Below are positions 17,462 to 27,561 of a stretch of 64,000 nt of DNA, piece after piece (positions within the stretch are counted from its first letter, which is position 1; every line of letters starts with the position of its first letter). Position numbers and translations under genes: made by a program. Source of the DNA: CAWKMN01 sp963850765. Its GTDB lineage: Bacteria; Chloroflexota; Anaerolineae; Aggregatilineales; Aggregatilineaceae. The stretch spans positions 310,001-374,000 of the forward strand of contig CAWKMN010000001.1 in NCBI GenBank assembly GCA_963850765.1. The letters are read 5' to 3'. The notes beneath the pieces were generated by a model, which saw nothing but the letters and a program-made list of their open reading frames with translations, had not been told where the DNA came from and made no database searches.

Positions 17462-19457
17462 GGCGTACCTCCTGAGTGTCGGGCGCGGACTCGGGTATCC
17501 CCTGAAGGTTGAGTTTGATTTCGCGGAAGCCGAAAAGCCCCTGCGGGCGGCGGAACATCAGGAAGATCAGGATCAGCGGGATCACGATCCACTTCAGCAC
17601 GCCCAGCGGACTGAGGGCTTCGATCAGGATCGTGTACAGAACGCCGGCGATCACCGAGCCGCTGATGCTGCCCATCCCGCCCAGATAGACCATCACCAGG
17701 GCTTCGGTCGATTTCAGGATGTCGAACGTATCCGGGTTGGCGAACGCCAGCACATGCACGAGCAGCCCGCCCGCCATCCCCGCGATGAACGACGACACCA
17801 TAAAGGCGACCAGCTTGACGCGCCGGGTCGGGACGCCCATCAGCCCGGCGGCGATCTCGTCTTCACGCACGGCGATGATGCCTTTGCCGAAGGTTGATGT
17901 CACCAGGGCATAGATCGCCAGCACCGAGAGGATGACCAGGGCAAACACCCAGTTCAGATCGGTCCAGAGCGGTACGCCTTTCAGACCGCGCGCGCCGCCG
18001 ACTTTTTCGATGTTGTTGATCACCCCGATGATAAAAAAGTTGACGGCCAGCGTAATGATCGCCAGGTAGTCGCCGCGCGTGCGGAACGAGGGAATAGCGA
18101 CCAGCAGCCCCACCAGCGCCGCCGCCGCGCCGCCGATCAGCAGGGCGATCAGAAAGCCAAAGGGCAGCCCCAGATCGGCAGAGAGATGGGCCTGCCCAAA
18201 GATGGCGTTATCGGTGAAAGCCCACATGGTGATGACCGCCGACACGTAGGCCCCGACGCCCATAAACCCGGCGTGTCCGACCGAAAATTCGCCCATGTAG
18301 CCGTTGACCAGATTCAGGCTGGCGGACATCATGATGTTGATGCCCATGATACACCAGCACCAGTTCCCGGTAGTCGTTGAGCGAGCTCCAGCGCGAGACG
18401 GCCAGATACAGCATGCCAAGCTGAAGGCCGATGGCGCTCCACAGCGGCAGGCGCAGCAGCAGCCAGTTGCTTATCCGCCGGAACAGCAGGGCCACGACCA
18501 GCACGACGATTACGTACACGATCAGGTCATATTTCAGCATGTCGCCCAGCAGGTCAAAAAAGCCGGGCTCTCTGGGTCCGTGGGTGGACAAAGCATACCG
18601 GAAATCTTCGGCCAGCGTTTTGATCGCTTCCCACGATGACTCGAGCGGCTTATCAAAGTGATCCTTGGGAGCCGGGAAAAACGGCGCGAGGATGCCCGAA
18701 AAGTCCAGCTTGGCGAACGGCTCCAATACTTCCGTCGCGCCGAACAGACTCGGCTGTTTGCGGAATCCGAGCAGCCGGGCATAACCCAGCCCGCCGCGCT
18801 GTTCCAGTTCCGAAGCGGCCGCCAGCCCGATCAGGTAGGCCAGCACGGGCGTCCGGGCCATCAGGTGGCCCACCTGCGCGAACAGCCATCCGATCAGCGT
18901 GCGCAGCCAGTCCAGCGCCGCGGACAGAATCACCAGCGGCCAGCGCCACGCAGCGCGAGGTCGCTCCAAAGGCCGGAAAACCAGCGGAGTCAGCGAGGGC
19001 CGCGCGACGGGGTCGCGGCGCGGTATGGCAACCTGCGCGATCAACCCCAGTGCTGCCGCCAGCGTGATATAAAACCCGTTTTTGGCGTACTCCGCCGCAC
19101 CATAGTCTTCATAGCGGTTTTCGATAAAAAAGCCGCCGTAGTAGTAGATGGTCACCATCAGACCGGCCAGCAGCGCGAGGGCGGGGATAAAGCGGTCATA
19201 ACGCGGCGCGACCAATCCCCACAGCGCCAGCAAACCCGCGCGGCCGCTGCCAGCGGAACCACGATCAGGAACATGTGCGAGATCCGCACGGGCAGTTCGA
19301 GATCGCCCTCGGTATCGCCGGCCAGTTGGGAGCCGGTCACGGTGTCGCCGTTTTCGAGTTCGTACCAGGGCATGGCGAAAAAGGCCACCAGCATGATCGC
19401 CGCACACGCCACGATCACGAATTCGCCTATCGAAAATTCGGAATCGCAGTGGATCAT
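17442..19457 (-). CDS. livM: Branched-chain amino acid ABC transporter permease LivM with long N-terminal extension (two frame breaks)
   Basis: An inner-membrane permease. The C-terminal 310 residues are classical LivM: IMMSASLNLVNGYMGEFSVGHAGFMGVGAY, IPSFRTRGDYLAIITLA, IAVREDEIAAGLMGV and LFGFREI. Before it are about 350 extra residues, starting MIHCDSEFSIGEFVIVACAA at ATG 19457, with several membrane helices (for example FIPALALLAGLMVTIYYYGGFF and YDLIVYVIVVLVVALLF) and a soluble stretch of about 130 residues between them. Frame breaks near 19235 and 18350 are bridged by matching sequence. Most LivM proteins have 300-420 residues, so the extension is unusual. It overlaps livG. Confidence 0.83.
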
Positions 19458-19468
19458 GAGCGGCGCTC

Positions 19469-20371
19469 CTATACTTTCTGGCGGCGAGCCACGCCAAACA
19501 GCCCGGTGGGGCGAAGGATCAGGATGAGCCACAGCAGGCCAAAGGCGACCGGGTCGCGCCACGTCGAGGAGATGCCGATGTCTTTGCCATAGGCCGGGAC
19601 CATGATCTCGATGAAGCCGAGCAGCAGCCCCCCTAACATCGCGCCGCGAATATCGCCGATCCCGCCGACCACAGCCGCCATGAAGCATTTCCAGCCGACG
19701 CGCACGCCCATGACCGGACTCAGGCCAGCATAGGCCGTTCCCCACAGGATGCCCCCGGCGGCGGCCAGACTCTGCGCCGAGCAGAAACGTCAGCGACACG
19801 ATCTGATCCTGCGATACGCCCATCAGCGGGACGGCAAAACGGTCATACGAGAGCGCCCGCATCGCCATGCCCCATTTGGTGCGCTGCACGATCAGGTACA
19901 GCCCTAAAAATAGTACAAACGCCAGCACGATAATAATGATTTTTACGTTGCTGATACTGATACCCCATTGCTTGTAAACTTCGGTGGTGATGAGGTCCTG
20001 GGGATAGTCGCGCGGATCGGCCCCGGCCAGCAGCAGCATGCCGTTTTCGAGCAGCAGGCCCACGCTCAGTGCTGTGATCACGACCGACAGGCGCGACGCC
20101 TGCCGCAGCGGTTTATAGGCGATACGCTCAATGCTGACGCCCAGGAAGCCGGTAAAGACCATGGAAAACAGCAGCGTCGGCACAAAGGGAGGCCGAGCGT
20201 CATGGAGGCGAACACACCCATAAACGCGCCGAACATAAAAATATCGCCGTGCGCGAAATTGATCAGCAGCAGCACGCCGTACACCATCGAGTAGCCCAAC
20301 GCGATCAGCGCGTAGAGGCTGCCCAATTGCAGCGCGTTCAAAAATTGTTGCACAAAAAACGTAAGGTCCAT
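19469..20371 (-). CDS. livH: Branched-chain amino acid ABC transporter permease LivH (two frame breaks)
   Basis: The partner permease, starting MDLTFFVQQFLNALQLGSLYALIALGYSMVYGVLLLINFAHGD, which is the diagnostic LivH N-terminus. Breaks near 20188 (LGLP/PFVPTLLFSMV) and near 19780 (SLTFLLGA/LAAAGGILWGTAY) split it into three frames. The C-terminal piece MGVRVGWKCFMAAVVGGIGDIRGAMLGG carries the EAA-like loop. Joined it has about 300 residues, a normal length. ATG 20371 follows the hairpin at 20412-20437, and livM begins 11 bases after its stop. Confidence 0.87.
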
Positions 20372-20411
20372 AAGGTTCTCCGAGGCAGGATGTGGGCCAT
20401 GCCGGACAAAA

Positions 20412-20437
20412 GGACGCCCCATGGTTGTGGGGCGTCC
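20412..20437 (-). terminator. Hairpin between livK and livH (attenuating terminator)
   Basis: Perfect 10-base arms GGACGCCCCA and TGGGGCGTCC with a 6-base loop, followed on the minus strand by CTTTTG. It sits between the binding-protein gene and the permeases, where partial termination commonly keeps the binding protein more abundant. Confidence 0.75.
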
Positions 20438-20455
20438 GGTTCAGAACGTTACGGG

Positions 20456-21639
20456 TTATTCGGGCGGAAAACCCTCCGGGCAGACCGAATCATAGAACGT
20501 GAATGCGCCGTCCTTGATCAGGATCATCGTGACGCACTTGATCGGGTCACCCTGCTCGTCAAAGCTCATCGATGCCGGTCAGCACCCTCAAACAGCTTCG
20601 ATGTCGGCGAGCGCATCCGCACGTCCGCCCGCTCGACCGACTGGGCGTCTGTGATGGCCTTGAACATCAGTTGGAAGGCGTCGTAGGTCAGCGCCGCGAC
20701 ATCGTCCGGCTTGTAGCCGTAGAGTTCCTCGTAGGCCGCGATGAATTCATGCCCACCTGGCGGCCGCGTCGGGCGATAGTGGGTGCTGAAGTACAGACCG
20801 TTGCAGGCATCACCGCACAGGGTCAGCAGGTCCGGGGTGCCCCAGCTGTCGCTGCCGAGGATGGGGCCTTCGTAGCCCAACTCGCGCGCCTGCTGGACGA
20901 TCAGCGGTACTTCGCTGTAGTACTGCGGCGTGAAGAGCACATCCGGCTCGGCCGCAATGATGTTGGTCAGCTGCGAGCTGAAGTCTGTGTCGCCCGTCGT
21001 GAAGCTCTCAAAGGCCACGACCTCGCCGCCCAGCTCGGTGAACGAGCGCTGGAAGTATTCGGCCAGGCCCTTGGGATAGTCGCCGGCAATGTCATACAAC
21101 ACAGCCGCCTTCTGCGCGCTGAGTTCGGTCATGGCGAATTCGGCATCGACCTGACCCTGGAACGGGTCGAGGAAAGCCGCGCGGAAGACCCAGGGACGAT
21201 CCAGCGTGGTGGCCGGGTTGGTAGACCACGGGCTGATCATGGGGGTTTCGCGGTCATCGGCGACCTGTCCAGCGGGCACGGCCTGGGCACTGGCCTGTGG
21301 GCCGATGATCGCTACCACTTCGTCTTCCACGATCAGACGGGTTGCCGCGGCTACTGCGGACTCGGCCTTGCGCTCGTCATCTTCCACGACGATCACAACT
21401 TCATATTCCTCGCCGTCAATTTCGATCCCGCATTCGGCGTTGATCTCATCCACGGCCATTTCGGCGGCTTCCACCGTGCTTTGCCCAACCTTCGGCAGAT
21501 CGCCCGTCAGGGGGGCGATCACGCCGATCACGATTTCGCCGGCGAAATCACAGTCATCCTGTGCGATGACAGGCACAGTGCCCAGGGCGGTCACGAGCAT
21601 CGCCAGGGCAAGAGCCAGGGTAATTAAACGCTTGGACAT
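20456..21639 (-). CDS. livK: Branched-chain amino acid ABC transporter substrate-binding protein LivK (frame-broken near C-terminus)
   Basis: An extracytoplasmic binding protein, type I fold. The signal peptide MSKRLITLALALAMLVTALGT is followed by a mature start near AQDDCDF. Family motifs: IVIGVIAPLTGDLPKVGQ, AVDEINAECGI, AIIGPQASAQAVPAGQ, and ADDRETPMISPWSTNP in the ligand cleft. The main frame ends early at 20566, but the following bases encode the expected ending (SFDEQGDPIKCVTMILIKDG to VCPEGFPPE) in shifted frames. Two or three breaks lie at 20570-20625, and the true stop is at 20456. It is preceded by a good promoter and is the first gene of the operon. Confidence 0.9.
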
Positions 21640-21767
21640 AGAATTCTCCGCCTCTCTGATCTCTAGCTGTTAAATAGCATCATATCGTTTGAACGGTTCT
21701 GCGAGCGTGTGTGGGGAGCGCACCTCCTGTTCAAACTCGTATGCACCCGATTTGGGAACACATTATC

Positions 21768-21795
21768 ATTATAGTCGAGACGCTGACCGGCACAA
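21768..21795 (-). promoter_or_regulatory. Sigma-70-type promoter of the liv operon
   Basis: On the minus strand, TTGTGC (21795-21790) and TATAAT (21773-21768) are separated by 16 bases, about 130 bases before the livK start. Confidence 0.55.
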
Positions 21796-21897
21796 ACGAG
21801 TATAATCACGCCGCCCAACACGCTGTCGTACAAAATACCTGAATATCGAACCGGGCTTTTTGTGATACCTGCGAGAAATCCCGAGAAAAAATCCACC

Positions 21898-23026
21898 ATG
21901 ACGCCACTCACCTTTATCGATGTTGACCTGAACGCTATCGCCCATAACGCCCGGATCATCAAGCAGCACATCGGCCCTGCGGTGGACCTGATCGCCGTGG
22001 TCAAAGCCAACGCCTACGGGCACGGCGCGCTGCCCGTCGCGCAGACCGCATTACTGCACGGCGCGTCACGGCTGGCCGTCGCGCGCATCGACGAGGGCGT
22101 GCAGCTGCGCGCAGGCCGGGATCACCGCGCCGATCCTGGTGATGAGCTACACGCCGCCCGCCCTGGTAGATGCGGCGGTCAGCACGATCTGACGCTGGCG
22201 GTGACAGAGCCGGATGTCGCCGGGGCGCTCTCGGCCAGGGCGGCAGCGGCGGGCCGGCGCATGCCGGTACATATCAAGGTCGATACCGGCATGGGGCGTT
22301 TTGGGCTGCTGCCGGATGAGGTGCTGCCCTTCGTGGAGACGATCGCCGCGCTGCCGGGGCTGGTGATCGAGGGGCTGTTCAGCCATTTTGCCGCCGCCGA
22401 CTCCGCCGACAAGACCTACACCCGCCAGCAGTTCGAGACGTTCCAGACGGTGCGCGCGCGTCTGTCCGCCGCGGGGTATCACTGTCCCGCTGTGCCATAT
22501 CGCCAACAGCGCCGCGACGCTGGATCTGCCGGAGATGCATCTCAACGCGGTGCGGATCGGGATCGCGCTGTACGGTCTGCATCCCTCAGACGAGGTGGAG
22601 CCCGCCGTGCCGATCCAGCCGGCGCTGACGCTCAAAAGCCAGGTGGCGCGCGTGCGGACGCTGCCCGCCGGGTCGAGCATCAGCTACGGGCGCACGTTTA
22701 TCACGCCGCGCGCCATGCCCGTGGCCCTGATCCCGGTCGGCTATGGGGACGGTTATCACCGGCTGATGTCTAATCGCGGCGCGGTGCTGATCCACGGTCA
22801 GCGCGCGCCGATCGTCGGGCGGGTGTGTATGGATCAGTTCGTGGTGGATGTGTCGGCGGTCGATGGGGTGAAGGTGGGCGACGAGGTGGTGCTGATCGGC
22901 TGCCAGGGGGACGCGTGCATCCGTGCGGAAGAGGTCGCGCGCTGGGCCGAGACGATCAATTATGAGGTGACCACGTCGCTGCTGCCGCGCGTGCCGCGGT
23001 TGTACCGGGGTGGATCGGGGGCATGA
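21898..23026 (+). CDS. alr: Alanine racemase (three frame breaks)
   Basis: A PLP enzyme converting L- to D-alanine for peptidoglycan. It starts MTPLTFIDVDLNAIAHNAR at ATG 21898. The PLP lysine is in DLIAVVKANAYGHGA. The reading frame leaves near 22112, where the plus-one frame gives AGITAPILVMSYTPPALVDAAV, returns near 22180 (HDLTLAVTEPD), and breaks again near 22490 before CHIANSAATLDLPEMHLNAVRIGIALYGL. The second catalytic residue, the tyrosine in SISYGRTF, and VGYGDGYHR are present. The assembled length of about 375 is normal, so the gene is probably functional and the breaks are probably errors. Confidence 0.9.
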
Positions 23027-23035
23027 AGCTGCCAT

Positions 23036-23168
23036 GTTACCCATCCCCCGCCGCCTTCGGTCGGCGCCCCCCTTTCCCCACACGCGGAGAGGGGGAGCCG
23101 GTGGCAACCTAGAGGCGGGTTAACAAGACCCGCTCCGTGTACGGGGAGGGATTTAGGGAGGGGTAAAA
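23036..23168. repeat. Family A element with a nested family C hairpin
   Basis: Starts with CCCATCCCCCGCC and ends GGGATTTAGGGAGGGGTAAAA as in other family A copies, but the middle contains GCGGGTTAACAAGACCCGC, the family C core. One repeat therefore appears to have entered the other. It lies between the convergent alr and HAD genes. Confidence 0.7.
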
Positions 23169-23170
23169 TC

Positions 23171-23808
23171 CTACAGGTCGTCCAACATCTCCGGCGTAAA
23201 AGCCAGCAGCGAGGGGAGCACCAGCACCGCCCGGCTCAGCACCTCGTCGGATGCGCGGTGATAATCGTGCGGCACGGCGATCACCTTGGTGCCCGCGGCC
23301 GCGCCGGACAGAATCCCGTTGCCAGATCCTCAAAGACGGCGGTGTGTTCGGCCGCTACGCCCATACGCCCCATAATCTCCAGGTAAATGTCTGGCGCGGG
23401 CTTGGCGTTCTGCATATCGTCCCCGGACAGTACCTGGTCAAAGACGCCGTTCCAGCCGGCGCTGTCCAGCACGGCATGGATCAGCCGGTACGGCGCACCA
23501 GACGCTATCCCCAGCGGGTAGCGCCCGCGAAGCTGCTCAATCACCTCGCGCGCACCGGGCAGCAGGGGCACCGCTTCGTGATAATATGAGGCCATCTGAT
23601 CCAAAACGCGCTCAATGATTTCAGCCGGGCCATAAAAATAATCCAGCTTCTCGGCGAGATATTCGGCCCATGCCTGGGTGCCGGAACCCATCACACGTTC
23701 CTGGTCTGCCTCGGTCCAGTGCAGACGGTCCGCGCCGCAAGCCTCGATTCGGGCGCGCTGCCAGAGCGGCTCAGAATCAACCAGCAGGCCATCCATATCA
23801 AAAATCAC
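23171..23808 (-). CDS. HAD-superfamily phosphatase/phosphomutase, beta-PGM-like (frame-broken)
   Basis: A cytoplasmic HAD hydrolase of about 212 residues. Motif I is VIFDMDGLLVDSEPLW (nucleophile and acid aspartates), motif II is LGIASGAP, motif III is AKPAPDIYLE, and motif IV begins VFEDS. The frame breaks near 23320 (VFEDLATG), after which GILSGAAAGTKVIAVPHDY, the expected continuation, reads in another frame to TAG at 23171. The start is a GTG at 23808, since TAA lies two codons upstream. The exact substrate (a sugar phosphate or 2-deoxyglucose-6-phosphate) cannot be told. Confidence 0.85.
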
Positions 23809-23955
23809 CGCTTAAATCATGTCTTGTGCCTCACCAATCAGGGGAATCGCTGCCGAGAGGAAGACCCGGATCACAAACCAAATTCCGAAGGATGCTACTA
23901 TAGCGCGCGCCTGTCATCAGCACAAGATCACGCCGAAGTGGTGACATGTTGGGGG

Positions 23956-23984
23956 TTGATTTTTGCCCGCCTTCGGAATACGAT
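23956..23984 (+). promoter_or_regulatory. Candidate promoter of gdhA
   Basis: TTGATT (23956-23961), 17-base spacer, TACGAT (23979-23984), 62 bases before the gdhA start. Confidence 0.4.
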
Positions 23985-24046
23985 GCAACTACCGAACGCT
24001 GTCGGAGGACCGTATGGCGTCTAGAAAGAGACAGGAAAAAACTTAG

Positions 24047-25342
24047 ATGGCTATCTCAACTAAAGAACCTTTACTCGAAACCAAGAACCCGATGCTGGCG
24101 ACGGCGCTGGCCCTGTTCGACACCGCCTTTGAGCGGCTCGAACTGGATGAAGGCGTTGCCTCGATCATCCGCCAGACCGAAGTTGAAATGACCGTGACGA
24201 TCCCGATTGTGGGCGACGACGGCCATGTGAAGACCTTCAAGGGTTATCGCGTCCAGCATTCGTCGGCGCGCGGGCCGAGCAAGGGCGGCATCCGGTATCA
24301 CCCGGACGTGGATATTGACGAGGTGCGGGCGCTCGCCATGCTCATGTCGCTGAAGTGCGCGGCGGTCAACCTGCCGTTCGGTGGCGCAAAGGGCGGCATC
24401 TGCGTGGACCCGGCGCAGCTTTCGATGCACGAGCTGGAACGCCTCACCCGCCGCTTCGCCAAGATGATCTCTCCGATCCTCGGCGGCAAGCGCGACATCC
24501 CCGCCCCGGACATGAACACCAACGAGCAAACCATGGCCTGGTTCATGGACGAAATCTCGTCCAACCAGGGTTTTTACAGCCCGGAGATCGCCACCGGCAA
24601 GCCAATTATCCTGGGCGGCAGCGAAGGCCGCACCGAAGCGACCGGGCGCGGCGTGGCGATTGCCACCGTTGAGGTGCTGCGCAAGCTCGACCGCGACCCC
24701 GAAGAGTCGCGCGTCGTCGTGCAGGGCTTCGGCAACGTGGCCTACTACGCGGCAAACATCCTGGCGAGCGAGTACGGCTGCAAGATCCTGGCGGTCAGCG
24801 ACGTCTCCGACGCGATCTACAACCCCAACGGGCTGGATCTGGCGTCGATCAACGAGTATGTCAAGCACAGCCCCAACCATCTGCTCAAGGGCTACCAGGG
24901 CGATGTCGAGCACATCACCAACGCCGAACTGCTGACGCTGGACTGCGATGTGCTTGCGCCGTGCGCCATCGAAAACCAGATCACCGCAAAGAACGCGGCG
25001 CAGATCCAGGCCAAGGTGATTGTCGAAGGCGCGAACGGCCCGACCAGCTTTGAGGCGGATGCCATCCTGAAGGAACGCGGCATCGTCGTCGTGCCGGACA
25101 TCCTGGCGAACGCGGGCGGCGTGATCGTATCCTACTTCGAGTGGGTGCAGGACTTGCAGTTCTACTTCTGGGACATCGAAGAAGTCCGCACGCAGCTTCA
25201 CAAGAAGATGAGCCAGAGCTTCGAGCAGGCGTGGCAGTTCAAGGTGGCGCATGACCTCGATCTGCGGTCGGCGGTGTATCTCGTCGCCGTGGAGCGGGTC
25301 GCCAACGCCATTCAGAAGCGCGGCCTCGTCGCGTCCGCTTAG
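24047..25342 (+). CDS. gdhA: Glutamate dehydrogenase
   Basis: Reversible oxidative deamination of glutamate to 2-oxoglutarate. It is intact at 431 residues, the usual hexameric-enzyme length. The substrate-binding region GYRVQHSSARGPSKGGIRYHP precedes the catalytic-lysine motif NLPFGGAKGGICVDP and ERLTRRF. D in PAPDMNTNEQTMAWFMD is the catalytic aspartate; the dinucleotide fold begins VVVQGFGNVAYYAA. Two alanine/lysine-rich segments close the C-terminus. It is a single-gene unit between a candidate promoter and a strong terminator, and the neighbouring amino acid importer fits a role in amino acid catabolism. Confidence 0.97.
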   Translation: MAISTKEPLLETKNPMLATALALFDTAFERLELDEGVASIIRQTEVEMTVTIPIVGDDGHVKTFKGYRVQHSSARGPSKGGIRYHPDVDIDEVRALAMLMSLKCAAVNLPFGGAKGGICVDPAQLSMHELERLTRRFAKMISPILGGKRDIPAPDMNTNEQTMAWFMDEISSNQGFYSPEIATGKPIILGGSEGRTEATGRGVAIATVEVLRKLDRDPEESRVVVQGFGNVAYYAANILASEYGCKILAVSDVSDAIYNPNGLDLASINEYVKHSPNHLLKGYQGDVEHITNAELLTLDCDVLAPCAIENQITAKNAAQIQAKVIVEGANGPTSFEADAILKERGIVVVPDILANAGGVIVSYFEWVQDLQFYFWDIEEVRTQLHKKMSQSFEQAWQFKVAHDLDLRSAVYLVAVERVANAIQKRGLVASA

Positions 25343-25356
25343 GGATACTATCCCAG

Positions 25357-25383
25357 ATAGGCGTATCTCGGTACGCCCCTATA
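25357..25383. repeat. Short family C palindrome after gdhA
   Basis: ATAGGCGTATCTCGG with TACGCCCCTAT, a degenerate copy of the family C palindrome GTAGGGGCGTATTG seen inside pyrD. Confidence 0.45.
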
Positions 25384-25395
25384 AGTAGGACACAC

Positions 25396-25443
25396 AAAAA
25401 AAATATCCCCGCTGATTGTGCAGATCGGCGGGGATGCTTTTTC
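25396..25443. terminator. Bidirectional intrinsic terminator between gdhA and the cytochrome gene
   Basis: ATCCCCGC (25405-25412) pairs with GCGGGGAT (25428-25435). There is a T-run to the right and an A-run (25396-25403) to the left, so it can stop transcription from both converging genes. Confidence 0.85.
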
Positions 25444-25490
25444 CAAGTGGTGCACCTTGGGCGGCTGAAGAAACCGTCCCTACAGCCAAC

Positions 25491-27383
25491 TTAATCTGCC
25501 CACGAGAAGCCCGTATCGTCTTCCGGCGTGGCAGTGCTGGGTTCGCCCCATGAGAAGGGCGTCCTGGCGGGTCCTACCGTCGTAGGCTCAGGCGGTGCCG
25601 TTTCTTCTACATCGGGAGTGACTTCTTCGCTCTTGGGAGTTGGCTCAACAGGTGCTGCTTCGGTTGGCTCTTCTTCACTGGCAGGTGCCGATTCCGTGGT
25701 TGCCTCACCCTCAGGCGCACCGTCCGCGATCCACTGGCGCAGCAAATCGAACTGTTCGTCCGAGAGCTTCGCAAAATGTCCTGCTGTGAGCACCTCGATG
25801 ACTCGGCTCTCGTCTGGTTTGCCGGGCACGATCACTGGTCCTGCATCGCTTCCCGCCATCAGGCTGGCGTAGTCGGTCACCCGCAGCCCTTTGGTCGGAT
25901 TTGCGCCGTGGCACATCCCACACGTCTGCTCAAGGATCGGCTGCAAGGTCTGGTAGGTCACAGGTTCACCTTCCTCAACAACAGGAGGCAGCTCCTCTTC
26001 CGGCTCCTGTTCGATGCCCAACTCAGTCGCCAGGGTCGGCGCGTCGAAGCCCGCATAGCGCCAATCGGTGCCATGACATCCGCTGTTGGAGCAGAAACTG
26101 GTATCGGTTGTGCCACCCGCATTTGCCAGACTGTGACAGTTGGCGCACGTCTCACTAATCTGGTTATGATGCTGACTGATCCAGGTTGAGTCCAGGTGGG
26201 AAGCTGGCTCGATTCCTGTGGTCAGGGGCAGCATGGGTTCGATCTCGTCAGAGCGTACTACCTGGGGGATCGAGTGGCACAGGTTGCACTCCAGCCGGAT
26301 CGCTTCTCCGGCAGCGCTGAAATGCTTACCATCGTGGCAGCGGAAGCAGCCCGGCGAATTGCGGTGGCCAATGTTGTTGGGGTGCGTCTGCCAGAACAAC
26401 TCCTGTTCGGGATAAGAATTTTCTTCGTAAAGCTGTTCCAACAGGACAATCGCACTTGCTATCTGCTCACCGTTTTCCTCATAGTACGCCGGGTGATTTT
26501 CACGGTAGTAGCTCTCCAAACCCGCAATCGCCTTTTTTGCCTCATCGGTTGATTCATAGTCCTGCGTCAGCACGTCAACGGCCTGCGCCCGGATGTAAGG
26601 CATATCTTGCGGCAGATCACTCTGATACAGAGCTTTATCCACCACATTACGCGGGGTCGGGATCAGATGCGAAATGCGGTTGTGACAGGTGATACAGTCC
26701 ATCTCCAAAATGTCGTCGTTGTCCAGATTAGCCACATCGACGGACGAGTCCTCTGCTGTATACTCAACGATCGAACCATCCGCCATCGTTACCCGAATCC
26801 AGGGAATCTCCTGCTCGGTTTTGTCCGTAGCGAAATATTCGACGGTATTCTCGGTATGCCAGTGAATACCCCGTCCCAATCCTTCGCGTGCCGTGCCGCC
26901 GCCCGTATGCATTAATAGATAGATTTCATAGGGCGTGTTTTCCTCGTCCTCATCAAAGCGCCGGATCAGACGCAGACTGTCATCCGAAAACTTCTGCGGG
27001 AAGTGGCAGCGCTCGCACGTTTCGCGGGCCGGACGCATTTTGCCAACCCGGATCGGATATTCGTAATCGCCCGTGATGGTCTTGAAGACCAATTCCATGT
27101 GCACGCTTTTTCGAAGAGCCTGCTTGGCGATCCAGTCGCGCCCAATATGACAGTCTACGCATGGCACCCGCGCGTGCGGCGAGACCAGATAGGTATTGTA
27201 TTCGGGTGGCATGGTGTGGCAGGTAGTTCCACAGAACCCGGGTGTGTTGCTGTATTCCCAGGCAGGCGGAATGACGAGCAGTAGAAAAATCGGAAGGCCA
27301 ACCAGCAATGTTACAGGGCCGTAACGGCGCAGCCTTGAGCTTCCGGGTGATGGGAAAAAAAAGCGGCGAATTCTTCTACGCAT
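25491..27383 (-). CDS. Membrane-anchored multihaem cytochrome c with NapC/NirT-like N-terminus
   Basis: A 630-residue cytochrome anchored by one N-terminal helix (about 22-42). It has seven CXXCH motifs (CVDCH, CERCH, CITCH, CFRCH, CNLCH, CANCH, CGMCH) plus two expanded motifs, CGTTCH at 51-56 (CX3CH) and CSNSGCH (CX4CH), giving up to nine haems. The first part, with its NTPGFCGTTCHTM and HARVPCVDCHIG, resembles NapC/NirT quinol dehydrogenases. The last haem lies in a PSD1-like domain (LQPILEQTCGMCHGANPTKGLRVTDY). A Pro/Glu/Thr-rich tail with repeated FSWG/FSWA follows. A quinol-to-periplasm electron entry role is inferred. It has its own promoter candidate. Confidence 0.85.
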   Translation of the reverse strand: MRRRIRRFFFPSPGSSRLRRYGPVTLLVGLPIFLLLVIPPAWEYSNTPGFCGTTCHTMPPEYNTYLVSPHARVPCVDCHIGRDWIAKQALRKSVHMELVFKTITGDYEYPIRVGKMRPARETCERCHFPQKFSDDSLRLIRRFDEDEENTPYEIYLLMHTGGGTAREGLGRGIHWHTENTVEYFATDKTEQEIPWIRVTMADGSIVEYTAEDSSVDVANLDNDDILEMDCITCHNRISHLIPTPRNVVDKALYQSDLPQDMPYIRAQAVDVLTQDYESTDEAKKAIAGLESYYRENHPAYYEENGEQIASAIVLLEQLYEENSYPEQELFWQTHPNNIGHRNSPGCFRCHDGKHFSAAGEAIRLECNLCHSIPQVVRSDEIEPMLPLTTGIEPASHLDSTWISQHHNQISETCANCHSLANAGGTTDTSFCSNSGCHGTDWRYAGFDAPTLATELGIEQEPEEELPPVVEEGEPVTYQTLQPILEQTCGMCHGANPTKGLRVTDYASLMAGSDAGPVIVPGKPDESRVIEVLTAGHFAKLSDEQFDLLRQWIADGAPEGEATTESAPASEEEPTEAAPVEPTPKSEEVTPDVEETAPPEPTTVGPARTPFSWGEPSTATPEDDTGFSWAD

Positions 27384-27445
27384 GACGACGCCCTCTTTTT
27401 ATGAACCAAATAGCATATGGGGAGCAAAAAGCTCGATCTTCGAGA

Positions 27446-27474
27446 ATGCTATATTGATGCTCAAAATAATGCAA
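27446..27474 (-). promoter_or_regulatory. Candidate promoter of the membrane cytochrome gene
   Basis: On the minus strand, TTGCAT (27474-27469), 17-base spacer, TAGCAT (27451-27446), about 65 bases before the start codon. Confidence 0.4.
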
Positions 27475-27500
27475 ATGGGCTCTTGTTATCAGCCGGCACA

Positions 27501-27539
27501 AAAAACAAAAAAAGGGTAAGGTACGCTCTGTACCTTACC
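27501..27539 (-). terminator. Intrinsic terminator after the second cytochrome gene
   Basis: GGTAAGGTAC and GTACCTTACC, perfect 10-base arms with a 5-base loop, followed on the minus strand by CCTTTTTTTG. Confidence 0.9.
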
Positions 27540-27561
27540 TCAGCATCTGGTTTGTGATCTG

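Noticed and set aside
24071..25252. A 393-residue open frame on the minus strand
   Set aside because: Antisense shadow of glutamate dehydrogenase, caused by high GC; no motifs.
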